Positions 17,441 through 26,906 are shown, counted from the first letter of the stretch. The stretch: 50,468 nucleotides of DNA from Candidatus Blackburnbacteria bacterium RIFCSPLOWO2_01_FULL_40_20 (GCA_001816475.1 MHCC01000022.1:1-50468), one strand, 5' to 3'. The notes: generated by a model not told the origin, from the letters alone. Numbers and translations are program-made.

Positions 17441-18319
17441 ATGGACACAATAAAAACCTCTGTAGTAATACCAAATTGGAATGGGAGACAACTTCTTGAA
17501 AAAAATTTGCCTTCTGTTGTCAAGTGTGGTTTTGACGAAATAATAATAGTTGATGATGCTTCTCCTGACAACAGTAACAATTTTTTAGCGGAAAAATTTC
17601 CTGAGGTAAAAATTGTCAAACATTCAAAAAACATGGGTTTTGTTGATTCTGTCAATGATGGGGTAACGGCAGCTTCTGGGGACATCGTTTTCTTGCTAAA
17701 TCTAGATGTTTATCCAACCACAAACATAATTAGACCGGTTTTGGATAACTTTAAAAAAGACGAAAAAGTATTCGCTGTTTCTTTGCATGAAAAAGGATAC
17801 GGATGGGCAAAGCCTGCGCTTGTTGATGGGTATGTAACACATATTCCTGGGATAGAATCTAAAGAGACACACAAATCTTTTTGGCCTTCTGGCGGAAGTT
17901 CTGCATTTAGAAAAAAACTTTGGGATGAACTTGGAGGGTTTGACGAAAATCTTACCCCGTTTTATTGGGAAGATTTAGAAATTGGTCTTAGGGCAACAAA
18001 ACACGGCTATAAAATATTATGGGAACCGAAAGCGACTGTGGTTCATGAACATGAGGCAATAATTAATCCAAAGTATTTTAACCGTCGTTGGCTAAATTGG
18101 ATAAAAGACAGAAACCAACTTCTTGTTATCTGGAAACATTTTACACTTAAAGAACTCCTTGTTTATCATTTACCAGGACTTCTTAAAAGACTTGCAAAAC
18201 CAGGTTATTGGGTTGTGTTTTTAATGGCCTTGTTAAGGTTACCGGGTGTTTTTAGGGGAAGGACTAACAAAAAAAGAAAGGCGATTTATTCATATGAACA
18301 AATTGTTGAAAGCTTTTAG
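17441..18319 (+). CDS. GT2 glycosyltransferase
   Basis: A 292-residue GT-A enzyme with PNWNG (11-15), DDASPDNS (38-45), NMGFVDSVNDG and NLD (87-89) in place of the usual NND. The acceptor-side motif FYWEDLEIGLRATKHGYK carries the ED catalytic base. A basic C-terminal stretch (GRTNKKRKA) follows a hydrophobic helix near 255-270, so it may be membrane-attached. It starts 11 nt after the methyltransferase gene and overlaps the next by 26 nt. Confidence 0.85.
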   Translation: MDTIKTSVVIPNWNGRQLLEKNLPSVVKCGFDEIIIVDDASPDNSNNFLAEKFPEVKIVKHSKNMGFVDSVNDGVTAASGDIVFLLNLDVYPTTNIIRPVLDNFKKDEKVFAVSLHEKGYGWAKPALVDGYVTHIPGIESKETHKSFWPSGGSSAFRKKLWDELGGFDENLTPFYWEDLEIGLRATKHGYKILWEPKATVVHEHEAIINPKYFNRRWLNWIKDRNQLLVIWKHFTLKELLVYHLPGLLKRLAKPGYWVVFLMALLRLPGVFRGRTNKKRKAIYSYEQIVESF

Positions 18320-19859
18320 CGGCACAAAGGCTTTACTCGCGCTGATTTTTCTTGCTGGTTTGTTGGTTCGTTTCCTATATTTTCCTGACAACATATATTT
18401 TGGATTCGATCAAGCCAGAGACGCGTACGAGTCGCAAAGTATTTATAAGAATTTTGATATCAAGTTAGTTGGCCCCCCTACTTCTAGTCCTGATTTTTTC
18501 CATGGACCTTTATATTGGTATTTGGTGGGTCCCATATATATTCTTGGAGGTGGAGACCCCTCTGTCCCTGCGGGTTTCATGCGGATTTACAACGCTCTTG
18601 GCATATTTATTATTTTTTGCATTGCAAAGATGCTTTTTAACTCCCGAGTTGGTTTGGTTGCATCGGTCCTTTATGCTTTTTCTTTTGAGCAGACACAATA
18701 CGCAATATATTTTCATCACCCGCCACTTGCGGTATTAACGATAATGCTTTTTTATGGAGGTCTTGCTGCAGCGATATTTAAGAAAAATTGGTGGGGAGTA
18801 CCAATATCTTTGTTGGGGTACGGTCTATCGGTGCAATCGGAATTTCAACTACTATACCTGGGAGTTATTTTTATACTTCTTTGTTTAATTTTCAGAAGAA
18901 GATTGTTGCCTCTTGTTAATACTAAAACGCTCCTAATTTCTGCGTTATTCTTTTTAGTTTCCGTATCAACCTTCATTTTGGCAGAGTTTCAATTTGGAGG
19001 AAGAACAATTCAAGGAATGTGGGTAATGGTATTTCAGAAGGAAAAAGGTGGAGGAGACTGGTTCTTTGCTTTCAATACTTACCTTAAAAGATTAGTTTTA
19101 CAAATTCATGACAATATTTTAGGCGTAGATGGATTTGCTCCGATATTATTGTTTTTATTATTGTTTGTGGCGTTGATATACATATTAACGAAGAGAAAGG
19201 AATCTTCCAAGATTTTATTTTTGGCTATTTGGTTTTTATCAACAAGTGTTTTGACATTTTTTGGCCCTATATCGCTTTACTATACCAATGTTGGTATATC
19301 TCCAGCCCTACTGCTAATTGTTTCTTTCTTCGTAGCTAAAATTTACGAAAAATTACGTTGGTTCGCAGTGGCGATTGTTGTTTTAATTGCAATAAGTAAT
19401 ATAAATCTTATTAAAGAACAAAATTACAAAGGAGTTATTGGCGATATTCAAGTTCAGGAAGGGATGCTCTTAGGTCGCGAAAAACAAGCATTAGACTATA
19501 TTTACAACGAATCAGAAGGTAAACCAATTGTAGTTTCAGCAAGCACAATGCCACTTAGGATTAACACAACTTGGGCTTATTTATTCAATTGGTACGGAAA
19601 CTTAAAATACGGAAGAGTTCCATACTGGGCTGGACCTACAGCCCAAGGGTACCCTGGTGAATTACCACGTTGGACGTCTCAAGAGCAAAGTTATGTTGCG
19701 TTTGGGATAATTGAACCAGTCCGAGGTGTTCGCGGGGCTTTTATTGAACAGTTCAAAGAAGAACAAAAACAATATGGAGAATATGTGGGGGAATTTAGGC
19801 TAGGTGACGAAAAATCTCAATCTCAAATTATTGTCCAAAAAAGTATTCATTCCGATTGA
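18294..19859 (+). CDS. GT39/ArnT-like membrane glycosyltransferase
   Basis: A 521-residue protein from ATG 18294; a GTG at 18246 is in frame but would put 16 hydrophilic residues before the first helix. Loop 1 has FGFDQARDAYES (37-48). About ten membrane helices follow (YAFSFEQTQYAIYFHHPP is conserved with 46182), then a C-terminal domain with NTTWAYLFNWYGNLKYGR and PTAQGYPGELP. The protein at 46182 is a full-length relative with the same C-terminal pattern, so the two probably act on similar acceptors at different steps. The stop codon lies inside the palindrome at 19849-19867. Confidence 0.84.
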   Translation: MNKLLKAFSGTKALLALIFLAGLLVRFLYFPDNIYFGFDQARDAYESQSIYKNFDIKLVGPPTSSPDFFHGPLYWYLVGPIYILGGGDPSVPAGFMRIYNALGIFIIFCIAKMLFNSRVGLVASVLYAFSFEQTQYAIYFHHPPLAVLTIMLFYGGLAAAIFKKNWWGVPISLLGYGLSVQSEFQLLYLGVIFILLCLIFRRRLLPLVNTKTLLISALFFLVSVSTFILAEFQFGGRTIQGMWVMVFQKEKGGGDWFFAFNTYLKRLVLQIHDNILGVDGFAPILLFLLLFVALIYILTKRKESSKILFLAIWFLSTSVLTFFGPISLYYTNVGISPALLLIVSFFVAKIYEKLRWFAVAIVVLIAISNINLIKEQNYKGVIGDIQVQEGMLLGREKQALDYIYNESEGKPIVVSASTMPLRINTTWAYLFNWYGNLKYGRVPYWAGPTAQGYPGELPRWTSQEQSYVAFGIIEPVRGVRGAFIEQFKEEQKQYGEYVGEFRLGDEKSQSQIIVQKSIHSD

Positions 19860-19867
19860 ATCGGAAT
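19849..19867 (+). repeat. 19-bp perfect inverted repeat across a gene junction
   Basis: ATTCCGATT, one central G, then AATCGGAAT. The TGA stop of the 18294 gene sits at the centre. As RNA it could form a 7-bp stem with a 5-nt loop, followed by TCATTTTT, a weak terminator-like tail. It is flanked by direct ATTCATT copies at 19845-19851 and 19866-19872. Confidence 0.75.
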
Positions 19868-19879
19868 TCATTTTTAAAC

Positions 19880-21382
19880 ATGCATAAATTAATATTTTTA
19901 TTTGGATTACGGAAGAATTTACTCTTTTGTTGTCTAATTTTTCTTTGTTTAGTTGTTGCATTTCAATACAGGAATAGAGGTTATTGGTTGTATCCTCCAG
20001 TTGCGTCCACTTTTGACGAATTTGCCTACGGGTGGTTGGGAATGTCTTTAATCGAAAATGGCATTCCAACTTCCTGGTCATTTATTCCTGACTATGCAAA
20101 TGGAATTCCACAAAATTCTCGAATGTATTTCCATGGCAACATTGTTAGTGTAAATAGCATTATTCCGACTAAAGATAATTTTGTGAACTTTCCTAAACCA
20201 ATTCGCCATATTCAGGAAATCGAAGTAGACAAATACAAAAGCCAGTTTCCGATTGTCCAGCCATATCTTGAGCAGCCTCCCTTAGGTGGTATTTTAATAT
20301 CATTACCGTTGATTTTTGGCGGAAAGACAAGCTTTGAGCAAGCGAGTCTGTTTGATCTGCGGAAACCATTTGTATATTTGGGGGTTCTTACAACTTTTCT
20401 GGTGATATTACTCGCCAACCAATGGTATGGGCGATCTGTCGCACTTGTATCAGGTCTGCTGTATGCAACTGTTCCCACGATAATATTGGGCTCTAGACTT
20501 GCTTTACCAGAAAACATATTGGCCCCTCTTCTGTTGCTTGAGATTTTATTGTTGGAGGCATATATATGTAAAAAACAAAAAGGCATACTGTTAGCGGCTC
20601 TCGTTTTAGCATTTATTTCGCCTCTGGTTAAGCCATTTGGTCTTTCACTTGGTTTAGTGGGAATTGCTTATTTTGTTTTAAAAGAGAAAGATATAAAGAA
20701 AGCGCTTCTTTTTATCATAACTCCTGCGATGTCTATGGGTGCATACGTACTTTATGGAATGAGTTTCGATAAAAATACCTTTTTAGGTGTTTTGAGTTAC
20801 CAAAGTAACAGATTTTTTGCAGGACCAAACATTCTTCTTTACAAAATATTGATTCCTAAAATTACAAAACTTTTTCTTGATGGTTGGATATTTTTCGGCT
20901 GGCTTTCGGTTGCAGTTTTGTCTTTTAAGAAAAGTAAGCATCTTTCCTTATTATTAGGGTTATTCTCTTATTTACTCACCATAACATTTTTTGGTGGAGA
21001 AGATTTTGGTTGGTATAGACTACCCCTATATCCGTTTTTGATGATTGCCACAGGAGTGTTAGTTGTTGAAATTATTAAAAGGGCAGAATTCTTCTCTACA
21101 CTAATTTTTTTAGGGACGGCGGTTGCATCAAGTTTTGCATGGGGGTTGGGGGTTTATGATTGGAGCGAACACCTTATTAGTTTTAGACTGTTTTTATTGG
21201 GTGCAATATGTGTTTTACTGTTGCCACTTGTTTTCAGGAATAAGTTTATGTATTTATCCAAGTTGTTACTGTTGTTATTGTTTATACTTACTTTGTATCT
21301 AAATACGCGTGCTATTAACAATATTGATATGATTTGGCCACTCTTGGGAGATGAAACCTCCCTTATAATTGGAAGAGAATGA
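19880..21382 (+). CDS. GT39-like membrane glycosyltransferase
   Basis: A 500-residue multi-pass protein from ATG 19880. A TTG at 19856 overlapping the previous stop would add eight residues but lies in the loop of the palindrome. After the first helix comes STFDEFAYGWLG (43-54), the loop-1 acidic motif (D46, E47), then a long outer segment with NGIPTSWSFIPDYANG. About ten helices follow and the protein ends shortly after the last helix, without the large C-terminal outer domain of its neighbours. It probably uses a polyprenyl-phosphate sugar. Its last 4 nt overlap the fusion gene. Confidence 0.8.
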   Translation: MHKLIFLFGLRKNLLFCCLIFLCLVVAFQYRNRGYWLYPPVASTFDEFAYGWLGMSLIENGIPTSWSFIPDYANGIPQNSRMYFHGNIVSVNSIIPTKDNFVNFPKPIRHIQEIEVDKYKSQFPIVQPYLEQPPLGGILISLPLIFGGKTSFEQASLFDLRKPFVYLGVLTTFLVILLANQWYGRSVALVSGLLYATVPTIILGSRLALPENILAPLLLLEILLLEAYICKKQKGILLAALVLAFISPLVKPFGLSLGLVGIAYFVLKEKDIKKALLFIITPAMSMGAYVLYGMSFDKNTFLGVLSYQSNRFFAGPNILLYKILIPKITKLFLDGWIFFGWLSVAVLSFKKSKHLSLLLGLFSYLLTITFFGGEDFGWYRLPLYPFLMIATGVLVVEIIKRAEFFSTLIFLGTAVASSFAWGLGVYDWSEHLISFRLFLLGAICVLLLPLVFRNKFMYLSKLLLLLLFILTLYLNTRAINNIDMIWPLLGDETSLIIGRE

Positions 21383-23457
21383 ACTACGACTTAACGATAA
21401 TTATCGTAAACTACAATACTGCAAATTTAGTCCTGGACGCCGTTGCATCGATAAAAAAGACAACAGGGAACCTTGGGGATCCAAAGACAGAAATCATTTT
21501 AGTGGATAACGGATCAAAAGATGTAAGTAAACTTTTAAAGTTGTCGGGAAAAAATATTAAATTGCTAAAAAACGACGAAAATCTTGGATTCTCAAAAGGC
21601 AACAATCAAGGAATCAAGATCGCTCGAGGTGAATATATCCTGCTTTTGAACTCTGACACAATCGTTAAAGAAGGAGCGATCAATAAAATTTTGTTTTATG
21701 CAAAATCCTCAAAAAATGTAGGGGTTGTTGGTGCCAGGTTGTTAAACAATGATGGTTCTATACAAGAATCGGCAATGCGGTTCCCTACGATTTTTAAAAC
21801 AATGGCTGAGTCATGGTTTGGTAAAAAGTTACTTAAGTATATTCCCAAAGGAGGTAGTCCAGTTAAAGTAGAAGCAGTCGTAGGCGCTGCGTTTTTAATT
21901 ACACCTGAAGCTTTGAAGAAGGTTGGAATGCTTGATGAAAGATACTTTTTCTACTATGAGGATTTAGATTATTGCAGAAGAATAAAAAAGGCAGGCCTTG
22001 AGGTTCACTATTTGCCGGACGCAGAGATTGTTCATTTGCATGGGGTTGCCGGGAAAAGTATTGTAGATAGTGCGAACCAATGGAGGAGACTTGTTCCAAG
22101 TAGCAAAATATACAATGGCGACCTAAAGCACGATCTACTCTTTTTTATTAGGTGGTCGGGGGAAGGTCGCAACAGATTACTGTTATTTGTTTTCTTGGTC
22201 GGTCTTTTGTTAAGACTCTTTTTGAGTATTCAAATTTATAGTGGCGATGTTAACAACCACATTTCATGGGCCAAAGACAGTTTGACTTTAGGGGTTGGTG
22301 GAATATATGAAAGAGAGTTTGCTGTTCGCTATGGCACAATGACTCCAACCTATCCTCCGGTAACTTTGCTACTATTTACTATCTCTTATTTTCTATATGA
22401 TTTTTTGTACAGTGCAACGTGGTCACTAAACGCATCTGTCCCTGCTTTTCCCTCAAACCTTATTTTCTTTTTCCAAGATCAGGACACATTGCCTGCATTT
22501 TTAAAAATTCCAGGAATGTTAGCGGATATGGGAATTGCACTCTTAGTTTTTATGTTTGTAAGAAAACTTATTGGTGGTCGCAAGTGGCCACTTATAGCGT
22601 CTTCGTTGGTTCTTTTTAACCCCGCCTTTTTTTATAACAGTGCTGTTTGGGGGCAGATTGAAGCACTCCCCTTACTTTTTATACTTACATCTTTTTACTT
22701 TTTACTTTTTACCCAGAGATCATTACTTGCGGTTGTTTTATTAACAGTTGCACTGCTTGTTAAGCAAACGTCAATAATTTTTCTTCCAATTTTTGCTCTT
22801 GTCTTTTACAAAAAGTTTTCTTCACAAGAAATTGTTAAATCAGTTATTGTTTCGATGGTAATTTTTTGGATGTCTTTTTTGCCTTTCTTCCAAAAGGGGA
22901 ATATTTTACTTTTTCCATTTTCAACTTACCTTAACAAGATACAAACAGGGTCTGGATCTGATTACATAACAGATCACGCATTTAACTTTTGGTCATTAAC
23001 CACTGGACTATCAAAGGTTTCTGACAGCAAACCTTTCTTGTTTGACTTACCATTTGTTCTATGGGGATACGGAATATTTGGAGTTATTTATGCGCTTACA
23101 TTATACAAGAACTACAAAGATAAATTTTCTGTGGAAAGTGTGTTAACTTCTATAACAATTGTTGGTACTGCTTCTTTTTTATTCTTAACACGCATGCATG
23201 AAAGATATTTGGAGCAAGCACTACCCTTTTTATTGTTGATTACCATTTTGAAGCGAAAATATTTGCCATTGTTTATTATAGTTTCACTTTTTTATTTGAT
23301 CAATTTGTACCATAACTGGTGGGCGCCTAGAATTGATTCTTTGGTTTCATTATTCTCAGTGCCAATGTTCATTAACTTAATAACTGTAATTTGCATTGGA
23401 ATATTCTTGTTTTTATTTATACAATTTATCCGAGGGGGCGACGCTCGAGAAAAATGA
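21379..23457 (+). CDS. Fusion: GT2 glycosyltransferase + GT-C membrane glycosyltransferase
   Basis: A single 692-residue frame joins two enzymes. Residues 1-250 are a cytoplasmic GT2: NYNT (11-14), DNGSKD (43-48), ENLGFSKGNNQG (67-78), NSD (91-93), YYEDLDYC (192-199). Residues 267-692 are a GT-C membrane protein of the 2443/23454 type: SGD in loop 1 (288-290), TYPP (324-327), LKIPGMLAD (375-383), FNP (413-415) and WGQIE (424-428). A cytoplasmic transferase is thus tethered to one acting outside, which suggests two linked steps on one lipid carrier. A triple TTTTTAC repeat at 22692-22712 lies in the GT-C part. The ATGA overlap with the previous gene and the clean join argue against a misread boundary. 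Confidence 0.86.
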   Translation: MNYDLTIIIVNYNTANLVLDAVASIKKTTGNLGDPKTEIILVDNGSKDVSKLLKLSGKNIKLLKNDENLGFSKGNNQGIKIARGEYILLLNSDTIVKEGAINKILFYAKSSKNVGVVGARLLNNDGSIQESAMRFPTIFKTMAESWFGKKLLKYIPKGGSPVKVEAVVGAAFLITPEALKKVGMLDERYFFYYEDLDYCRRIKKAGLEVHYLPDAEIVHLHGVAGKSIVDSANQWRRLVPSSKIYNGDLKHDLLFFIRWSGEGRNRLLLFVFLVGLLLRLFLSIQIYSGDVNNHISWAKDSLTLGVGGIYEREFAVRYGTMTPTYPPVTLLLFTISYFLYDFLYSATWSLNASVPAFPSNLIFFFQDQDTLPAFLKIPGMLADMGIALLVFMFVRKLIGGRKWPLIASSLVLFNPAFFYNSAVWGQIEALPLLFILTSFYFLLFTQRSLLAVVLLTVALLVKQTSIIFLPIFALVFYKKFSSQEIVKSVIVSMVIFWMSFLPFFQKGNILLFPFSTYLNKIQTGSGSDYITDHAFNFWSLTTGLSKVSDSKPFLFDLPFVLWGYGIFGVIYALTLYKNYKDKFSVESVLTSITIVGTASFLFLTRMHERYLEQALPFLLLITILKRKYLPLFIIVSLFYLINLYHNWWAPRIDSLVSLFSVPMFINLITVICIGIFLFLFIQFIRGGDAREK
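22692..22712 (+). repeat. TTTTTAC x3 heptanucleotide repeat in the fusion gene
   Basis: Three perfect 7-nt units sit within the GT-C half of the fusion gene (encoding FYFLLFT). One unit gained or lost would shift the frame and cut the protein after about 440 residues, leaving the GT2 domain intact. Confidence 0.85.
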
Positions 23458-24653
23458 AAAAACTAATTTTAGCTGCAACGTTTTTTTACCTTTTTATTTC
23501 TCCGTTCTATTTTCATCCAGATATTAAAACAATTTATTATCTTGCACATTTTTTAGGGAGTGGCGTATTGAATATTTACGATTTTATTTCTACCCATAAA
23601 GAAGCAAGCTTATTGGGACCATTTGTTTATCCTCCACTTGCCTATTATCTGTTTGGGATTTTGTACTTTCCAATTAACGTTTTGGCAGGCAGCAACTTTA
23701 CTGCATGGCTTGGAATGGGAAACGATGCAGTAACTGTCGACAACATTTACCGCTACATCTTTTTGATTAAATTACCCATTATTTCTTTGTTTATTTATAC
23801 GGGAGTTTTGCTTTCAAAACTTGTTGAAAAGCAATACAAAGTGCTAGTCGCGGCGCTTTGGTTTTTTAACCCCATTAGCATTTATGTTGTTGGGCTAATG
23901 GGACAGTTTGACGTTATTCCTGTGTTTTTAACTGTGTTGTCGTTGGTCCTTGTAAAGAAAAAACCATTTTGGGCCGCTGTTGCTTTAGGAGCTGGGGCAG
24001 CTATAAAAACGTATCCTCTTTTGCTCTTACCATTTTTAGCAATCACCTCCTCCCATGATCGCAAAATGCAGATGAAATTACTTGTAATAGGACTTATTCC
24101 TTATTTACTGTCGGTTGCACCTTTTTTAAAGTCTTCTGCGTTTTATTCAGACACACTAACTTCGGGCTTGAGCCAAAGAATGTTGCAACTGGGGCTGCCC
24201 GTTGGGTTTGGTGAACAAATCTTGATTGTTCCAGCAATTTTGATAGCTTTTCTTTTTTTGTGTATTTATCAAGATTCAGGAAGAAAAGAAAAACTACCTT
24301 TTTATTACCTTGCAATTACATTAACAATGGTTGGCGGTTCTCATTTTCATCCCCAGTGGGCTTTGTGGGCACTTCCATTTGTTGCTTTGTATTTTGTGTC
24401 AGTTCGCTCGTGGCTTATATATTTATTCTATTTCGTAGGGTTTTTGGGAACTGTTTTTCTGTTTAACGATAAATTCTTAACACTAGGATTATTGAGTCCT
24501 TTTGACTCTGGTGTATTTTTCCTGCCCACTCCGGCAGAGGTATTTACAAAAGTGATTGAGCCTTCGATCGTTCAAAGTATTTTTCATACAACACTACTTG
24601 TTTCTGGACTCTGGATAGTTTGGGTCGCATATAAAACCAATAAATATGAGTAA
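23454..24653 (+). CDS. GT-C membrane glycosyltransferase
   Basis: A 399-residue protein. The frame is open upstream to a TTG at 23391, but ATG 23454 overlaps the previous stop as ATGA and begins directly with a helix. Motifs parallel the GT-C half of the preceding fusion protein: FHPDIKT (20-26), FVYPP (57-61), LIKLP (104-108), FNP (138-140) and GQFD (150-153). The related domain in the gene just before suggests local duplication, with the GT2 domain gained or lost on one side. It ends just after a final helix and overlaps the next gene by 8 nt. Confidence 0.82.
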   Translation: MKKLILAATFFYLFISPFYFHPDIKTIYYLAHFLGSGVLNIYDFISTHKEASLLGPFVYPPLAYYLFGILYFPINVLAGSNFTAWLGMGNDAVTVDNIYRYIFLIKLPIISLFIYTGVLLSKLVEKQYKVLVAALWFFNPISIYVVGLMGQFDVIPVFLTVLSLVLVKKKPFWAAVALGAGAAIKTYPLLLLPFLAITSSHDRKMQMKLLVIGLIPYLLSVAPFLKSSAFYSDTLTSGLSQRMLQLGLPVGFGEQILIVPAILIAFLFLCIYQDSGRKEKLPFYYLAITLTMVGGSHFHPQWALWALPFVALYFVSVRSWLIYLFYFVGFLGTVFLFNDKFLTLGLLSPFDSGVFFLPTPAEVFTKVIEPSIVQSIFHTTLLVSGLWIVWVAYKTNKYE

Positions 24654-25242
24654 TAAAATTTGGGTTTTTATACTTACATCTTGCTTTTTAGCTTTTATAG
24701 GAAGCATGTTTTTTGTTCTTTTTGGAGTGAAAAATAGGATGGATACTCGAGTTTCCGTTTTCGACTTTACTGTTATAAAAGATCCAGTTAGGGCTACATT
24801 TGTACCAAAACATGATTATTTAAATGTCGTAGTCGCAGCATTCAAAAACCCAGATCTTCGCTCAAGCGACTCTTTTTTGTTTTCAATAGTTGACGACAAG
24901 GATGCAATTTTAAGACAAATCGAGTTTTCTGGGAAAAACATGAGGGATCCGAGCGATCTTAGATTTCAGTTCGACCCTCTCGTTGGGTTTGCTGGGAAAG
25001 AGATTGGAGTAAGAGTAGAACCGAAAGCTGCCCCAGGGGAACACCCTGTCAGTGTTTCAACAACAAAGGATGGGCAGGTGGCTTTTGCTGCGTATTACAG
25101 AACAACCGGTAAATCAGCTGTCGTAAAAGAAATACTGGCAAATTGGGTGAGCAATGTAAAAACTGATCTAGTATTCTTTGGGTTGTGGGGCGCAATTTTG
25201 GGTTTAATTTTCTGGAAAGGATTAAAGACGCGTGAAAACTAA
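24646..25242 (+). CDS. Small bitopic/two-helix protein with outer beta-rich domain, unknown
   Basis: I do not recognise this 198-residue protein. Residues 5-27 are a helix, 28-168 look like a beta-rich extracytoplasmic domain (VSVFDFTVIKDPVRATFVP, LRFQFDPLVGFAGKEIGV), and 170-192 form a second helix followed by a basic end (KGLKTREN). It has no catalytic motif. The domain pattern, alternating hydrophobic strands with FDPLVGFAGKEI, resembles a carbohydrate-binding or jelly-roll type fold, but this is only an impression. Overlaps of 8 and 11 nt with GT-C neighbours suggest a partner or specificity subunit for them. Confidence 0.72.
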   Translation: MSNKIWVFILTSCFLAFIGSMFFVLFGVKNRMDTRVSVFDFTVIKDPVRATFVPKHDYLNVVVAAFKNPDLRSSDSFLFSIVDDKDAILRQIEFSGKNMRDPSDLRFQFDPLVGFAGKEIGVRVEPKAAPGEHPVSVSTTKDGQVAFAAYYRTTGKSAVVKEILANWVSNVKTDLVFFGLWGAILGLIFWKGLKTREN

Positions 25243-26902
25243 ATTGGTTTTGATTTCAATTTTGGCTTTAGCTTCAATTTTGCGCATTTGGGGGCTTGAT
25301 AAGGTACCACCTGAGCTTTTTGGTGATGAATTGGACGTTGGGTATCACGCCTATTCTTTGCTTCATACCGGACGTGATTATTACGGTCAGTTATTGCCGA
25401 CATATATTCACTCTTTTTCCGAATGGCGTGCACCACTTTTAATGTATGTTACTGTGCCGTTTATTGCTATTTTTGGTTTAAATGAATATGGCGTACGATT
25501 ACCAGAAGCATTTTTAGGAATATTGTCAGTGCTACTGTTATATTTATTAGTAGACAAAACACTGAAGGATAAAAGAGTAGCTTTATTTTCTGCGCTACTC
25601 CTTGCAATTTCTCCCTGGCATCTTCAATACTCCCGAGCTGCTTTTGAAATAAGTTTATTGCTTACACTTCTCTTGAGTGGAACCTTGAGCTTTTTAAACG
25701 GTTTGAAGAATTGGAAATGGCTTATTGTATCAGCGGTTTTATTTGGTCTAACTTTTTATACATACAGCACTGCCAACGTCTTCACTCCTTTTATTATCGT
25801 GTCTTTGGTTTTACTTCACCGAGAAGAACTTAAAGTAGGGTTTGCAAAAAAATCTATATTTCCACTTTTAATATTTGTTGTGATTGCGATGCCGATTGCT
25901 TATAACATTTTCTTTGGGTTTGCATCAGAGCGTTTTCAAAAATTCAGTCTTCTGTCAAACGAAGGAATGATCCGAGATATTGTTGCACAACGCGAAGCAG
26001 GCGGAAATGGTTTTATTGAAAAAATAATGCACAATAGACCTGTGGATGTTGCAAGAAATTTTGTCTCTAACTATACAACTTCGTTTTCTTCAAAATTTTT
26101 GTTTATAGACGGAGATATTACCTTTAGACATTCAATTTATAAAACTGGTGAATTTTATTGGATACAACTCTTTTTAATTTTGGCAGGTATTTATGCATTC
26201 ATTAAAAAAGGAGCAAGTCGTTTTTGGATTTTATGGCTATTGCTTGCTCCCATTCCGGCTGCTTTAACAATCGACGGAGCAATTCACGCTACAAGGCTAA
26301 TTTTGATGCTACCCCCTTTGATTGTATTGGCTGCCGTTGGATTGAATTATTTAGTGAACATAAAAAATGGAGCAGGCAGAGTTTTTTCAAGAAATATAGT
26401 CGTTTTGGTGATTTTTTTGGTCTTGTCTGTCGAAACTATGATGTATTTACATCGTTTTTGGGTGCATTATCCAAAAGAGTCTTGGCGTTGGTGGCACACG
26501 GGCTACAAAGAGGCAATACTCTTTATGAAGTCAGAGGAACTAAATTACCAAACAATTGCTTTTAATAACACGTACGAGCCAAGCTTGATTAGATTTCTTT
26601 TTTGGTGGGAATATTCTCCCGATAAATTTATTAAAGAATTTACTAAAGACCAGGCTAAGCAAAATGTTCTACCTGGATTTGACGGTTTTAAGGTTGGAGA
26701 TAAGTATTACTTTGGGTCTGTTCAAACCCTGGGGGGTGTAAGTAATTTTGTAAAGCCAGGAATGATATACCTAGTTTCTCAAAGAGATGAAGTTCCGGGT
26801 GATTGGGATTGGGAGAAAAATCCGCCACCAGGGATTAAAGTGCTGAAAACTGTTCGAAATCCATATAACGAACCTATTTTCTACGTTGTTGCTTCAATTT
26901 AA
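25232..26902 (+). CDS. GT39 (PMT-like) membrane glycosyltransferase, array member 1
   Basis: A 556-residue protein starting at GTG, 11 nt inside the previous gene. Loop 1 holds GDELDVGYHAYSLLHTGRD (31-49, acidic D32/E33); then FGLNEYGVRLPEAFLG (81-96) and SPWHLQYSRAAFE (127-139), the family signature. The C-terminal outer part has NNTYEPSLIRFLFWWEYSP, a divergent form of the QPYIxFLFYxKYDP element of its relatives. It should transfer a sugar from a polyprenyl phosphate outside the membrane. It is the first of five GT39 genes in 25232-35381. Confidence 0.86.
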   Translation: MKTKLVLISILALASILRIWGLDKVPPELFGDELDVGYHAYSLLHTGRDYYGQLLPTYIHSFSEWRAPLLMYVTVPFIAIFGLNEYGVRLPEAFLGILSVLLLYLLVDKTLKDKRVALFSALLLAISPWHLQYSRAAFEISLLLTLLLSGTLSFLNGLKNWKWLIVSAVLFGLTFYTYSTANVFTPFIIVSLVLLHREELKVGFAKKSIFPLLIFVVIAMPIAYNIFFGFASERFQKFSLLSNEGMIRDIVAQREAGGNGFIEKIMHNRPVDVARNFVSNYTTSFSSKFLFIDGDITFRHSIYKTGEFYWIQLFLILAGIYAFIKKGASRFWILWLLLAPIPAALTIDGAIHATRLILMLPPLIVLAAVGLNYLVNIKNGAGRVFSRNIVVLVIFLVLSVETMMYLHRFWVHYPKESWRWWHTGYKEAILFMKSEELNYQTIAFNNTYEPSLIRFLFWWEYSPDKFIKEFTKDQAKQNVLPGFDGFKVGDKYYFGSVQTLGGVSNFVKPGMIYLVSQRDEVPGDWDWEKNPPPGIKVLKTVRNPYNEPIFYVVASI

Positions 26903-26906
26903 TGTT

